In this document: in pieces, positions 1 to 5,340 of the stretch
How positions within the stretch are numbered: the first letter of the stretch is position 1
How the letters are laid out: each line of letters starts with the position of its first letter
From: a bacterium
GTDB taxonomy: Bacteria; UBP14; UBA6098
Direction of reading: 5' to 3'
NCBI GenBank assembly: GCA_030642425.1
Contig: DAOWNU010000171.1
Span: forward strand, 1-5,340
DNA length: 5,340 nt
Made by a program: the position numbers and the translations under genes
The notes under the pieces: generated by a model
Databases searched by the model: none
What the model saw: only the letters and a program-made list of their open reading frames with translations
Told to the model about the DNA's origin: nothing

Positions 1-326
1 AGAAGGAAATCGCGATAGTTCGTAATTATCAGGTTCGGGGTTACTTTGAGATATTTTTTTATCTGGTCGGTTTTGCGCGTGTCGGCGACCTCTTCGTCGA
101 GCTTCTTCGTCTCGATATAGCCGATAGGAAGGCCTTTTGCAGTAATCAGGAAATCCGGCGCGCCGAATTCTTTTTCGCGGTGCGGCTCGTGCGTAACTTT
201 GAATTTGATATCTTCGGGTTTTATCGCGTTGAGGAGATTTTCAAAAGGCGTTCGATAAGCGTGTTCGGTCCCATAGGGTCCTTTTTCCTGAATGGCTTTG
301 AGATATTCGATAAAGGCTTCCGGCAT
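1..326 (-). CDS. Restriction-modification enzyme, N-terminal PD-(D/E)XK nuclease domain (type ISP/IIG-like), partial
   Basis: Only the first 108 codons are present; the gene runs off the left edge. The protein starts MPEAFIEYLKAIQEKGPYGT, followed by TEHAYRTPFENLL (20-32), EPHREKEFGAPDFLI (47-61), GYIETKKLD (69-77), DQIKKYLK (87-94) and TPNLIITNYRDF (96-107). This is the order seen in the N-terminal nuclease of large single-chain restriction-modification proteins: a helical E29, then D58 in PD, E72-x-K74 in ExK, and the following QxxxY helix (Q88, Y92). These residues form the Mg-dependent PD-(D/E)XK site that cuts DNA. In such proteins a helicase and/or an N6-adenine methyltransferase plus target recognition domain normally follow; none of that can be seen here. 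The ATG has a good ribosome site, AGGAG at 334-338, 7 nt upstream, which fixes the start. The gene is separated from queH by 139 bp and has its own promoter candidate. The nuclease call is firm; which class (ISP, IIG or a related form) is an inference. Confidence 0.8.
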   Translation of the reverse strand, partial: MPEAFIEYLKAIQEKGPYGTEHAYRTPFENLLNAIKPEDIKFKVTHEPHREKEFGAPDFLITAKGLPIGYIETKKLDEEVADTRKTDQIKKYLKVTPNLIITNYRDFL

Positions 327-345
327 ATTTCCGCTCCTGTATTAA

Positions 346-362
346 AAATTACGGAATAATTT
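346..362. promoter_or_regulatory. Inverted repeat overlapping the -10 of the restriction gene; possible operator
   Basis: A perfect 6-bp dyad, AAATTA and TAATTT, is separated by CGGAA. It begins about 20 bp upstream of the restriction gene ATG and overlaps the proposed -10 box (358-363) and the expected transcription start. A repressor bound here would block transcription, a common way to time expression of restriction genes. No regulator gene is visible in the window. AT-rich short dyads also arise by chance, so this is a candidate only. Confidence 0.25.
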
Positions 363-386
363 AATGTGGCGTTTGCCAGCTGTCAA
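358..386 (-). promoter_or_regulatory. Sigma-70-type promoter candidate for the restriction gene
   Basis: Reading leftwards there is a perfect -35 box TTGACA (386-381), a 17-bp spacer and the -10 box TAAATT (363-358, 4 of 6 matches to TATAAT). The predicted transcript would start near 351, giving a leader of about 25 nt that contains the AGGAG ribosome site. Position, spacing and the exact -35 box fit well. It suggests that the restriction gene is transcribed independently of queH. Confidence 0.45.
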
Positions 387-449
387 GGCCTATTTCACGA
401 TGTCGATCCAGCCATGGCGCTTATCTGCGCGGTATTCTTCGCGGAACAC

Positions 450-491
450 TTTTACCTTTTACCTATTACCTTTTACCTTCTTCCTTCTTCC
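450..491. repeat. Heptanucleotide tandem repeat, six units, spanning the end of queH
   Basis: On the plus strand six consecutive 7-mers can be read: TTTTACC at 450, 457 and 471, the variant TATTACC at 464, and the degenerate TTCTTCC at 478 and 485. It continues into a pyrimidine-only run (476-508, 33 nt). The queH stop codon TAA (466-468) lies inside the array, so the array encodes the last residues of QueH. As 7 is not a multiple of 3, the minus-strand unit GGTAAAA presents TAA in every frame within 21 nt, while the plus strand has no stop in any frame. Copy-number change would therefore alter the QueH tail only slightly. Origin is probably slippage. Confidence 0.8.
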
Positions 492-1029
492 TCTCCCTTT
501 CTTTCTCCGCCTCGAGTTCGCTGAAAATGCAGCCGCACCATCTTTGCCGATATAAGCCCATTTTTTTGCTGGCGGTTATTCCGCGGCCCCACAAAGGCCG
601 GAAATCGCGGTAGAAAAAATGCGCGCCGGTTTCGCTTGCCGCCCTCTCCCCTATCAAAAGAATATCGTCGTGCGCCTGATATTTCGAGTAAAGCAGTGTT
701 GTTGTGAAGGCGTCGAGGCCGAGTTCGACCGTTTTGCGGGCCGTGGCGAGCAGGCGGTCTTCGTAGCATTTCAGGCATCGAATTCCAAATTCCGGGTCTT
801 CCAGCAGCATATTCAAGTTTGCGACAAGGTCGTATGTGTCGTCATAAATAACGGGCAATTCCGTTTTCTCCGACAACTCCTCCAGCGCCTTTTTGCGAAG
901 CTTCCACTCGCCGTAAGGGTGAATGGCCGGATTATACCAGAACCCCGTAACCTCGTGCCCCTCGTCGCGTAGCGATTCCAGAACTTTGACCGCACATGGC
1001 GCGCAGCAAATATGAAGCAGGATTTTCAT
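466..1029 (-). CDS. queH: Epoxyqueuosine reductase QueH
   Basis: 187-residue cytoplasmic protein of the QueH (formerly DUF208) family, which carries out the last step of queuosine synthesis: reduction of epoxyqueuosine to queuosine at the wobble base of GUN-anticodon tRNAs. It is unrelated in sequence to QueG, which does the same job in other bacteria. Visible family motifs: HICCAPC (6-12) with paired Cys8-Cys9 and Cys12, YNPAIHP (32-38), RCLKCYEDRL (84-93) with Cys85 and Cys88, TTTLLYSKYQAHD (109-121), DFRPLWGRGI (142-151), and YRQRWCGCIFSE (160-171) with Cys165 and Cys167. The conserved cysteines serve an iron-sulfur cluster and redox role in this family. I chose the ATG at 1029, not the one at 1056, because the protein then begins MKILLHICCAPC as in homologues and has GAGGTG at 1038-1043, 8 nt upstream. 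The start overlaps the preceding stop as ATGA, so translation is probably coupled. The last 16 residues are nearly all E, K and R and are encoded by a purine tract and the heptamer repeat; this tail is unlikely to matter for catalysis. Confidence 0.95.
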   Translation of the reverse strand: MKILLHICCAPCAVKVLESLRDEGHEVTGFWYNPAIHPYGEWKLRKKALEELSEKTELPVIYDDTYDLVANLNMLLEDPEFGIRCLKCYEDRLLATARKTVELGLDAFTTTLLYSKYQAHDDILLIGERAASETGAHFFYRDFRPLWGRGITASKKMGLYRQRWCGCIFSELEAEKERERKKEEGKR

Positions 1030-2549
1030 TCTTTTTTCACCTCGATAATCGTCCATTCGGCGTTTTCGAATACGATCTCTCCGAATTGCATGTAGAAAAT
1101 TTTAAGCTCCGATTCGAGTTCGCTCGAGCCGTGCGCAAAGATCATGTGTTTTGCGTTGTTTTGGGCCATCGCTTCGCGCCAATTCGGTTTCATCGCAAGT
1201 AATATATGGTAAGCGGAGTAAAGCCTTTCCGAGCTGACCGGGTCTTCGGAGTAATATTTGCCGTGGATATTACCCACAAAGCCGAAAAATCTCACGAAGG
1301 GCATTAGCCGAAGAATGCTCTTATCGACCATAAATATGCGGGCGCTTTCATGCGAAGGCATTGCCTCGATATTTTCGATAAGCTCGCGCATCCGTATGGG
1401 GATATGGCCGTCGAATTTATCGCTTGAGTGGTTCACTGTCCAAAGCGTCGATAGGATTGAGAAAACCATTATTGCGCCGAAAATAAGTCGTCGTTTTGGG
1501 CGTAACCGGTTCTCGTAAAGGCTTTTGTAGAAAGGTATCAGCAAAAAGATGAAGGCGATAAACTGTATCCTGCGGACATGGGCGTGGTTGCCGATAAACA
1601 TCGCCACAAGAGAAAAAAGGATTATCGCAACCGCAGCGATTATAAGCGGCCTATATTTAATAAAATCCCGCCCCTTTGCGGCTTTTATTTTAAGCAATTT
1701 TACCGACTCGACGACAAGATAGATGTTGAATGGTAAAAATATCGCGAAATACTGCAACATCGCGACCGGGTCGGCAAACAGTTCGCGCCGAAACTGCCAG
1801 TTGCCTCGCGTCGCGGTCGAAAGGCCCCATTTGGCTAAATTCTTAATTATCCGCATGAAAGAAATGCTATATTCGCCGGCGAGATAGTCCGGAAGAACCG
1901 CGCGGATTGTGTATAGATGCCATATCAGAAACGCGAACGGCAGTGCGAAAGACAGCGCAAATATCGTGATTTTTCCCCGCGTGAATCGTTCGCGGCCATT
2001 TGTGCGCAGGAAAAAAACAAAAAGCGGAATCGCCGCGAGGACGTTATACCACCACAGGTTTATTGCAACCGCGCACAGAAACGCCCCCGCGGCAAGTTGG
2101 CATATTTTTCTCTTTTCCATAAAGATTGCGAGCAGGGCAAACCCAACGATAAGAAGGGGCTGCGAGAAATTCGCGGGGTTCTGAAGCAAGATATATCTGC
2201 CGGTGGGCGCGTAGAATATCAGAGAGAGCGAGAGCGCGGTCAGCGCGGCCAATTCGGAGTCTTTAAGAAAAACGCGGGCAAAAAAGAAGACGCTCAACGA
2301 AAGACCGATGAAGTTTATTATAGTAATGAGCTGTATCAGTCTAAAAGAATTTAAGTGCAGGGCCTTCTTAACAAAGGCGAATGCGATGTGGAACATGGGG
2401 GGATATATGGATTCCGTCCCGGAGACCGGGTCGATAAAGGCCTCGCCGTGTTCCGCGCGGAAAATTTTTGCTGCATGATAGGATATGTCGGGCGAATAGA
2501 AATATATCGGGGGCTGCGCGAGCAGCCGCACGACCGCCGCTACAACCAC
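1026..2549 (-). CDS. Multi-spanning membrane protein, GT-C-type glycosyltransferase-like
   Basis: A 507-residue integral membrane protein from the GTG at 2549. Roughly ten hydrophobic segments can be seen: a truncated one at 1-11, then about 71-95, 100-122, 131-144, 152-181, 194-213, 264-282, 303-321, 327-346 and 354-372. A soluble domain (about 375-507) follows and should be periplasmic. The first loop after helix 1 carries SPDISYHAAK (19-28) and IYPPMFH (48-54). An acidic residue early in this loop plus a YPP-type motif is typical of GT-C enzymes, which transfer sugars from polyprenyl-phosphate donors outside the membrane. The acceptor cannot be told. The start is uncertain: the GTG has no ribosome site and cuts helix 1 in half. 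The open frame continues to 2702 and reads LRKYLFRIILFIVVV just upstream of the GTG, a proper first helix. The best natural start is a codon ATC at 2594 preceded by AAGGA (2602-2606), which would give 522 residues. The 3' end overlaps queH by 4 bp. Family assignment is moderately sure; substrate is unknown. Confidence 0.7.
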   Translation of the reverse strand: MVVAAVVRLLAQPPIYFYSPDISYHAAKIFRAEHGEAFIDPVSGTESIYPPMFHIAFAFVKKALHLNSFRLIQLITIINFIGLSLSVFFFARVFLKDSELAALTALSLSLIFYAPTGRYILLQNPANFSQPLLIVGFALLAIFMEKRKICQLAAGAFLCAVAINLWWYNVLAAIPLFVFFLRTNGRERFTRGKITIFALSFALPFAFLIWHLYTIRAVLPDYLAGEYSISFMRIIKNLAKWGLSTATRGNWQFRRELFADPVAMLQYFAIFLPFNIYLVVESVKLLKIKAAKGRDFIKYRPLIIAAVAIILFSLVAMFIGNHAHVRRIQFIAFIFLLIPFYKSLYENRLRPKRRLIFGAIMVFSILSTLWTVNHSSDKFDGHIPIRMRELIENIEAMPSHESARIFMVDKSILRLMPFVRFFGFVGNIHGKYYSEDPVSSERLYSAYHILLAMKPNWREAMAQNNAKHMIFAHGSSELESELKIFYMQFGEIVFENAEWTIIEVKKE

Positions 2550-2643
2550 GATAAACAGAATAATTCGGAAGAGGTATTTTCTTAAAAACTCGATTTCAGG
2601 TTCCTTGCGATTTTCGGGGAGTTCTTTTCCCGCACCTGCGGAC

Positions 2644-2699
2644 GATTGCCACGTCGCGCCCCACCGCCCTCTGGATTTCGGGTCAAGCCCGGAATGACA
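2644..2699. repeat. Mosaic of two short interspersed palindromic (REP-like) repeats
   Basis: The right part, 2671-2698, reads CTGGATTTCGGGTCAAGCCC followed by GGAATGAC. It is a form of the CTGGATTCCGG...AATGAC element dispersed in many bacterial chromosomes. It folds as an 8-bp stem ATTTCGGG (2675-2682) with CCCGGAAT (2688-2695), one T-G wobble, and loop TCAAG. The left part, 2644-2657, reads GATTGCCACGTCGC, which matches one arm of another widespread repeat that normally ends in TCGCAATGAC. Here that second arm is replaced by the first repeat. It lies 20 bp past the msbA stop. The hairpin has no T-run, so it is not a standard intrinsic terminator, but it could protect the 3' end of the msbA message or reduce read-through. 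Confidence 0.65.
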
Positions 2700-2718
2700 G
2701 AGTTATTTATGGCCTTCT

Positions 2719-4575
2719 CTATGAACCGGCAATCCCAAATTGAGTGTCGTAGAGCAGTTTGTATTGGCCGCCTTTGGCCAGAAGCTCGGCGTGCGTGCCG
2801 GTCTCGACAATCCTGCCGCGCGAGAGCACGACAATTTTGTGCGCGTGGACAATCGTGCTGAGCCGGTGCGCGATAACTATCGCGGTTCGCCCCACCATAA
2901 GCCGGTCTATCGCCTCCTGCACGAGTCGTTCCGATTCGGTGTCGAGAGCGCTCGTGGCCTCGTCGAAAATAAGGATGGGCGGGTTTTTGAGGATTGCTCT
3001 CGCAATCGCGATCCTCTGGCGTTCGCCGCCGGAGAGCTTTGTGCCGCGATCCCCGATATGTGTATCCAGGCCTTGCGGCAGCCGCTCGATAAATTGCAGC
3101 GCGTTGGCCGCTCTCGCCGCCGCGATTATTTCGTCTTCGGGCCAGTCCGCCTTGCCGTAGGCGATGTTGGCGCGAACCGAATCGTTGAACAGGATGGTTT
3201 CCTGCGTTACGATTCCCATAAGCGACCGAAGCCCGGAAAGCTCGATGTCGCGCAAATCGAGGCCGTCGAGAAGAATGCGGCCACCGGTCGGGTCGTAGAA
3301 ACGGGGTATCATATCGGCGAGCGTGGATTTTCCGGAGCCGGAGGGCCCGACGAGGGCGACTATCTCGCCCTTGCCGATTCTCAAATCGATATTCTCGAGC
3401 GCAGGACTTTCGGCGGACTCGTATTTAAAATTGACATTATCGAAAAATATTTCACCTTTGAAATCCGCGACCGGATGGGCGTCCGGTTTGCTGATAATTG
3501 TCGTCGGCGTGTCAAGCATATCGAAAACTCTTTTTGCCGCGGCAAGCCCCGTGTTGATACGTGCGAATTTGTCCGAGAACATTTTCACCGGCTGCATCAG
3601 AAGGAAAAGGACAAAGATATACTGCATGAACGATTCCGCCGGTATCCCTCCACCCGTGAGGATTTTCGGCCCCATGAACCAGAGGATGCCAACAGCCATC
3701 GCGGTCGCGATAGTCTCGTTGAACGGCCCCGCGAGCCTGCGAACGCGAATCCCTTTCATAATGTTGCGAAGATAATCGTTCGCGTATTTCGAGAAGCGTT
3801 TAAGCTCGAAATTCGACATGTCGAAAGCCTTTACCACGCGGATACCGCTAACCGTCTCCTGCAGAATACTGACAGCGTCGGCCATTCGTTCCTGGCTTTT
3901 TGTGGAGTAGCGGCGAAGCTTCTTCCCAATTCTGTCAAGCAGAAAAGCGACTATCGGCATAAGCGCGGTGATAACGAGCGTGAGCCTCCAGTCGATAAGA
4001 AGCAGAAAAATATAGTATAGCACTATCGAGAGCGGGTCGCGAATGAGATCGGCAACCGAGACCGAGATAGAATCCTGCATAGTTTGCACGTCGGAGACGA
4101 CCCGGCTGATAATCTCCCCGACACGGTTCTTGTGAAAAAATGAGAGCGAGAGGCGGTGTATATGTCCGAAAAGGCGCTTTCGGTAATCGTTCATAATCCC
4201 CTGTAGGGCGACGCTTGTCAGAACTGTCTGCCAATACAGGAAGAAATTTTTCGAGAACATTATGATTATCAGAAGCAGGCAAAAATTTGCCAGAGTATCG
4301 AGCTTCGTGTCTTTATAAACTATCGGGTCGAGCTTCGACTGGAGCCGGGCCTTCCATCGCTCGATAAAATCCCCTTCGGAAAGGGCTATTTCTCTCTCCT
4401 GCCGAACCTGTTCGAGAGTGCCGCCGTCGGTGGTGAATAGGGTTTTCGTGACCGGTTCAACCATATACACCAGCGCGACATTGCTCACGGTGAACAGAAC
4501 CATAGAGAGAATCCCGGCCAAAAGCGGGAGCCAATAGGGCGCGAGGGATTTTATTAGTCGAAGGAAAACCTTCAT
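2719..4575 (-). CDS. msbA: MsbA-like ABC exporter half-transporter (lipid flippase family)
   Basis: A 618-residue ABCB-type half-transporter that would act as an inner-membrane homodimer, using ATP to flip lipid A-core or a similar lipid outward. The membrane domain (1-330) has helices near 14-38, 97-117, 182-193, 195-215, 286-305 and 315-332, with the family motif FFHKNRVGEIISRVVSDV at 146-163. The nucleotide-binding domain (370-618) is complete: A-loop Tyr385, Walker A GPSGSGKST (410-418), Q-loop Gln458, signature LSGGERQ (514-520), Walker B ILIFDEA (534-540) with catalytic Glu539, D-loop SALD (542-545) and switch His570. No key residue is missing. It is about 36 residues longer than E. coli MsbA (582 aa), mainly through a charged periplasmic insertion at about 43-95 between helices 1 and 2. 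The ATG at 4575 gives a natural N-terminus, MKVFLRLIKSLAPYWLPL, but there is no clear ribosome site. With only 10 bp to the upstream stop, translation probably depends on coupling. A lipid substrate is inferred from family; a drug or glycolipid substrate cannot be excluded. Confidence 0.9.
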   Translation of the reverse strand: MKVFLRLIKSLAPYWLPLLAGILSMVLFTVSNVALVYMVEPVTKTLFTTDGGTLEQVRQEREIALSEGDFIERWKARLQSKLDPIVYKDTKLDTLANFCLLLIIIMFSKNFFLYWQTVLTSVALQGIMNDYRKRLFGHIHRLSLSFFHKNRVGEIISRVVSDVQTMQDSISVSVADLIRDPLSIVLYYIFLLLIDWRLTLVITALMPIVAFLLDRIGKKLRRYSTKSQERMADAVSILQETVSGIRVVKAFDMSNFELKRFSKYANDYLRNIMKGIRVRRLAGPFNETIATAMAVGILWFMGPKILTGGGIPAESFMQYIFVLFLLMQPVKMFSDKFARINTGLAAAKRVFDMLDTPTTIISKPDAHPVADFKGEIFFDNVNFKYESAESPALENIDLRIGKGEIVALVGPSGSGKSTLADMIPRFYDPTGGRILLDGLDLRDIELSGLRSLMGIVTQETILFNDSVRANIAYGKADWPEDEIIAAARAANALQFIERLPQGLDTHIGDRGTKLSGGERQRIAIARAILKNPPILIFDEATSALDTESERLVQEAIDRLMVGRTAIVIAHRLSTIVHAHKIVVLSRGRIVETGTHAELLAKGGQYKLLYDTQFGIAGS

Positions 4576-4585
4576 GATCGCTGGG

Positions 4586-5158
4586 TTATTCGGATAATTC
4601 CGGCTTTTCGATTCGATCGGGAACTTCGTGCATCACATCGACCAACCGACGCTTTCTCAGCCAGAAATGAAACAGGGCGGTCTCGCCGGATGTCAGCCCG
4701 AACGCTATCGATAACAATGAAAGCGGTATCTGCGGGAGTGTTCGTAAATCGCCCAGTCCGAGCTTGCCCGCAATAAGCACAGTAATTCCAAATGCGACAA
4801 ACAGGACGCAAAAAGCTATATTGACAATATCGTCGAAAAGCCCCGGCGGTGAAGCTTCTTCGGAGGGCGGCACCCCGCGATGATTGCCTTTGCGCCAGAT
4901 AAGGAACTGCAGGCCGCTTCGGACAAGACCGAAATCGATTGCGACCACGGCGATCCATATTGCCGCGATACAAAGCCCGCTAATCCCCCTTTCGGAGAAA
5001 AGCGGCGAGCCGTGAACCGTGAGAATCAGCCCGTAGAAAACGATCATAACCGCGCTGAAAAGGGATAACCATCCGCGCAAGGCGAGGTCGGTCATCACGC
5101 GGGCGGTTTCTTGCGCGCTTATCGCTCTCGTTTTCAATTCGGCATATTTCTTTTTCAT
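4586..5158 (-). CDS. Four-helix integral membrane protein of unknown function
   Basis: A 190-residue protein I do not recognise. After a basic N-terminus (MKKKYAELKTRAISAQETAR) there are four hydrophobic segments at about 29-48, 58-78, 107-131 and 142-167. A polar linker (about 89-106, with PPSEEASPPG) joins helices 2 and 3, and a charged tail (RKRRLVDVMHEVPDRIEKPE) follows helix 4. Both ends and the middle linker should be cytoplasmic. Two pairs of helices around a linker hint at an internal duplication, but the sequences are not clearly alike. No catalytic motif is visible. I chose the ATG at 5158 because GAGGA at 5164-5168 lies 5 nt upstream. An in-frame ATG at 5236 would add 26 residues but has no ribosome site and adds unremarkable polar sequence. 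The stop is 10 bp before msbA, so the two are probably cotranscribed, and the protein may be an accessory or partner of the exporter. That role is inferred from position only. Confidence 0.8.
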   Translation of the reverse strand: MKKKYAELKTRAISAQETARVMTDLALRGWLSLFSAVMIVFYGLILTVHGSPLFSERGISGLCIAAIWIAVVAIDFGLVRSGLQFLIWRKGNHRGVPPSEEASPPGLFDDIVNIAFCVLFVAFGITVLIAGKLGLGDLRTLPQIPLSLLSIAFGLTSGETALFHFWLRKRRLVDVMHEVPDRIEKPELSE

Positions 5159-5242
5159 TATTGTCCTCGTTCGTGCGTTATTGTGTGTGTAAATTTTCCC
5201 TTGTTCCAACGGTCTCGTGGCTGTCCTAAAACTCATCGGGGT

Positions 5243-5340
5243 TTAATTTAATCGGTAGTAGTATTCGTTAGATTCCCTGTAGAAAATGGTTATTAATGCG
5301 TTTTCCGTTTTATTTTTATTCTTTGAAGGCTTTTTACGGG
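5243..5340 (-). CDS. Possible C-terminal end of an upstream gene, partial
   Basis: A reading frame enters from the right edge and stays open for 31 codons to a TAA at 5243-5245, reading KPSKNKNKTENALITIFYRE and then SNEYYYRLN. The frame is AT-rich and rich in K, N and Y, so the peptide could be a true tail or a chance open stretch. The other two minus frames stop within this stretch. If real, it ends 84 bp before the start of the four-helix protein gene and is read in the same direction. No family can be assigned from this fragment. Confidence 0.3.
   Translation of the reverse strand, partial: RKKPSKNKNKTENALITIFYRESNEYYYRLN

Noticed and set aside
619..972. Plus-strand open frame opposite queH
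   Set aside because: It lies inside queH, whose motifs are complete on the minus strand, and the antisense peptide resembles nothing.
1917..2354. Plus-strand open frame opposite the membrane glycosyltransferase
   Set aside because: It gives a highly charged arginine-rich peptide, a typical shadow of a hydrophobic membrane protein on the other strand.
2675..2695. Intrinsic terminator after msbA
   Set aside because: The 8-bp stem is good, but no run of T follows on either strand, so it fits a palindromic repeat better than a terminator.
2740..4020. Long plus-strand open frame (426 codons) opposite msbA
   Set aside because: It is antisense to a fully conserved ABC transporter with all motifs intact; the open frame follows from the codon bias of msbA and shows no recognisable domain.
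5180..5209. Weak promoter-like pair TTGGAA and CACAAT with 18-bp spacing before the four-helix protein gene
   Set aside because: Each box matches only 4 of 6 consensus positions and the -10 lacks the first T, so it is not better than chance in this AT-rich stretch.
5159..5236. N-terminal extension of the four-helix protein from the ATG at 5236
   Set aside because: It has no ribosome site, and the internal ATG at 5158 has GAGGA at the right distance and a typical basic start before helix 1.
5286..5340. Plus-strand start of a hydrophobic peptide (MVINAFSVLFLFFEGF) running off the right edge
   Set aside because: There is no ribosome site, the frame is short and AT-rich, and the opposite strand offers an equally open frame in line with the neighbouring genes.

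Overview
The window looks like chromosomal DNA from an uncultured or poorly studied diderm (Gram-negative-type) bacterium. The clues are an MsbA-like ABC exporter beside a GT-C-type membrane glycosyltransferase, a queuosine gene of the QueH type, and short dispersed intergenic repeats of kinds common in bacterial chromosomes. I cannot assign a phylum from the sequence. All credible genes lie on the minus strand, so the window reads from right to left.

Layout in order of transcription: (1) 5340-5243 may be the last 31 codons of a gene that begins outside the window (weak). (2) 5158-4586 encodes a 190-residue four-helix membrane protein of unknown function. (3) 4575-2719, only 10 bp later, encodes an intact MsbA-like half-transporter (618 aa). 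(4) 2718-2550 is an unusual gap. It holds a mosaic of two widespread palindromic repeat types and then sequence that still reads as the N-terminus of the next protein but has no ATG, GTG or TTG. (5) 2549-1026 (perhaps really from 2594) encodes a multi-spanning GT-C-like membrane protein with a periplasmic C-terminal domain. (6) 1029-466 encodes queH, overlapping the previous gene by ATGA; its end runs into a heptanucleotide tandem repeat (450-491). (7) 465-327 is a short intergenic stretch with a good promoter candidate and a dyad. (8) 326-1 is the start of a large restriction-modification protein, of which only the PD-(D/E)XK nuclease domain is visible.

The four-helix protein and MsbA probably form one unit. 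MsbA flips lipid-linked molecules across the inner membrane, and the GT-C protein would use a lipid-linked sugar on the periplasmic side, so envelope lipid or glycolipid export and modification is a reasonable theme. This is an inference from adjacency and family. QueH (tRNA queuosine synthesis) looks like a passenger coupled to the glycosyltransferase gene. The restriction gene has its own promoter and marks the left edge as possible accessory DNA.

No wholly new system is evident. The best leads are the missing start codon of the glycosyltransferase gene next to a mosaic repeat, the heptamer array that sets the end of queH, and the promoter/dyad arrangement in front of the restriction gene.
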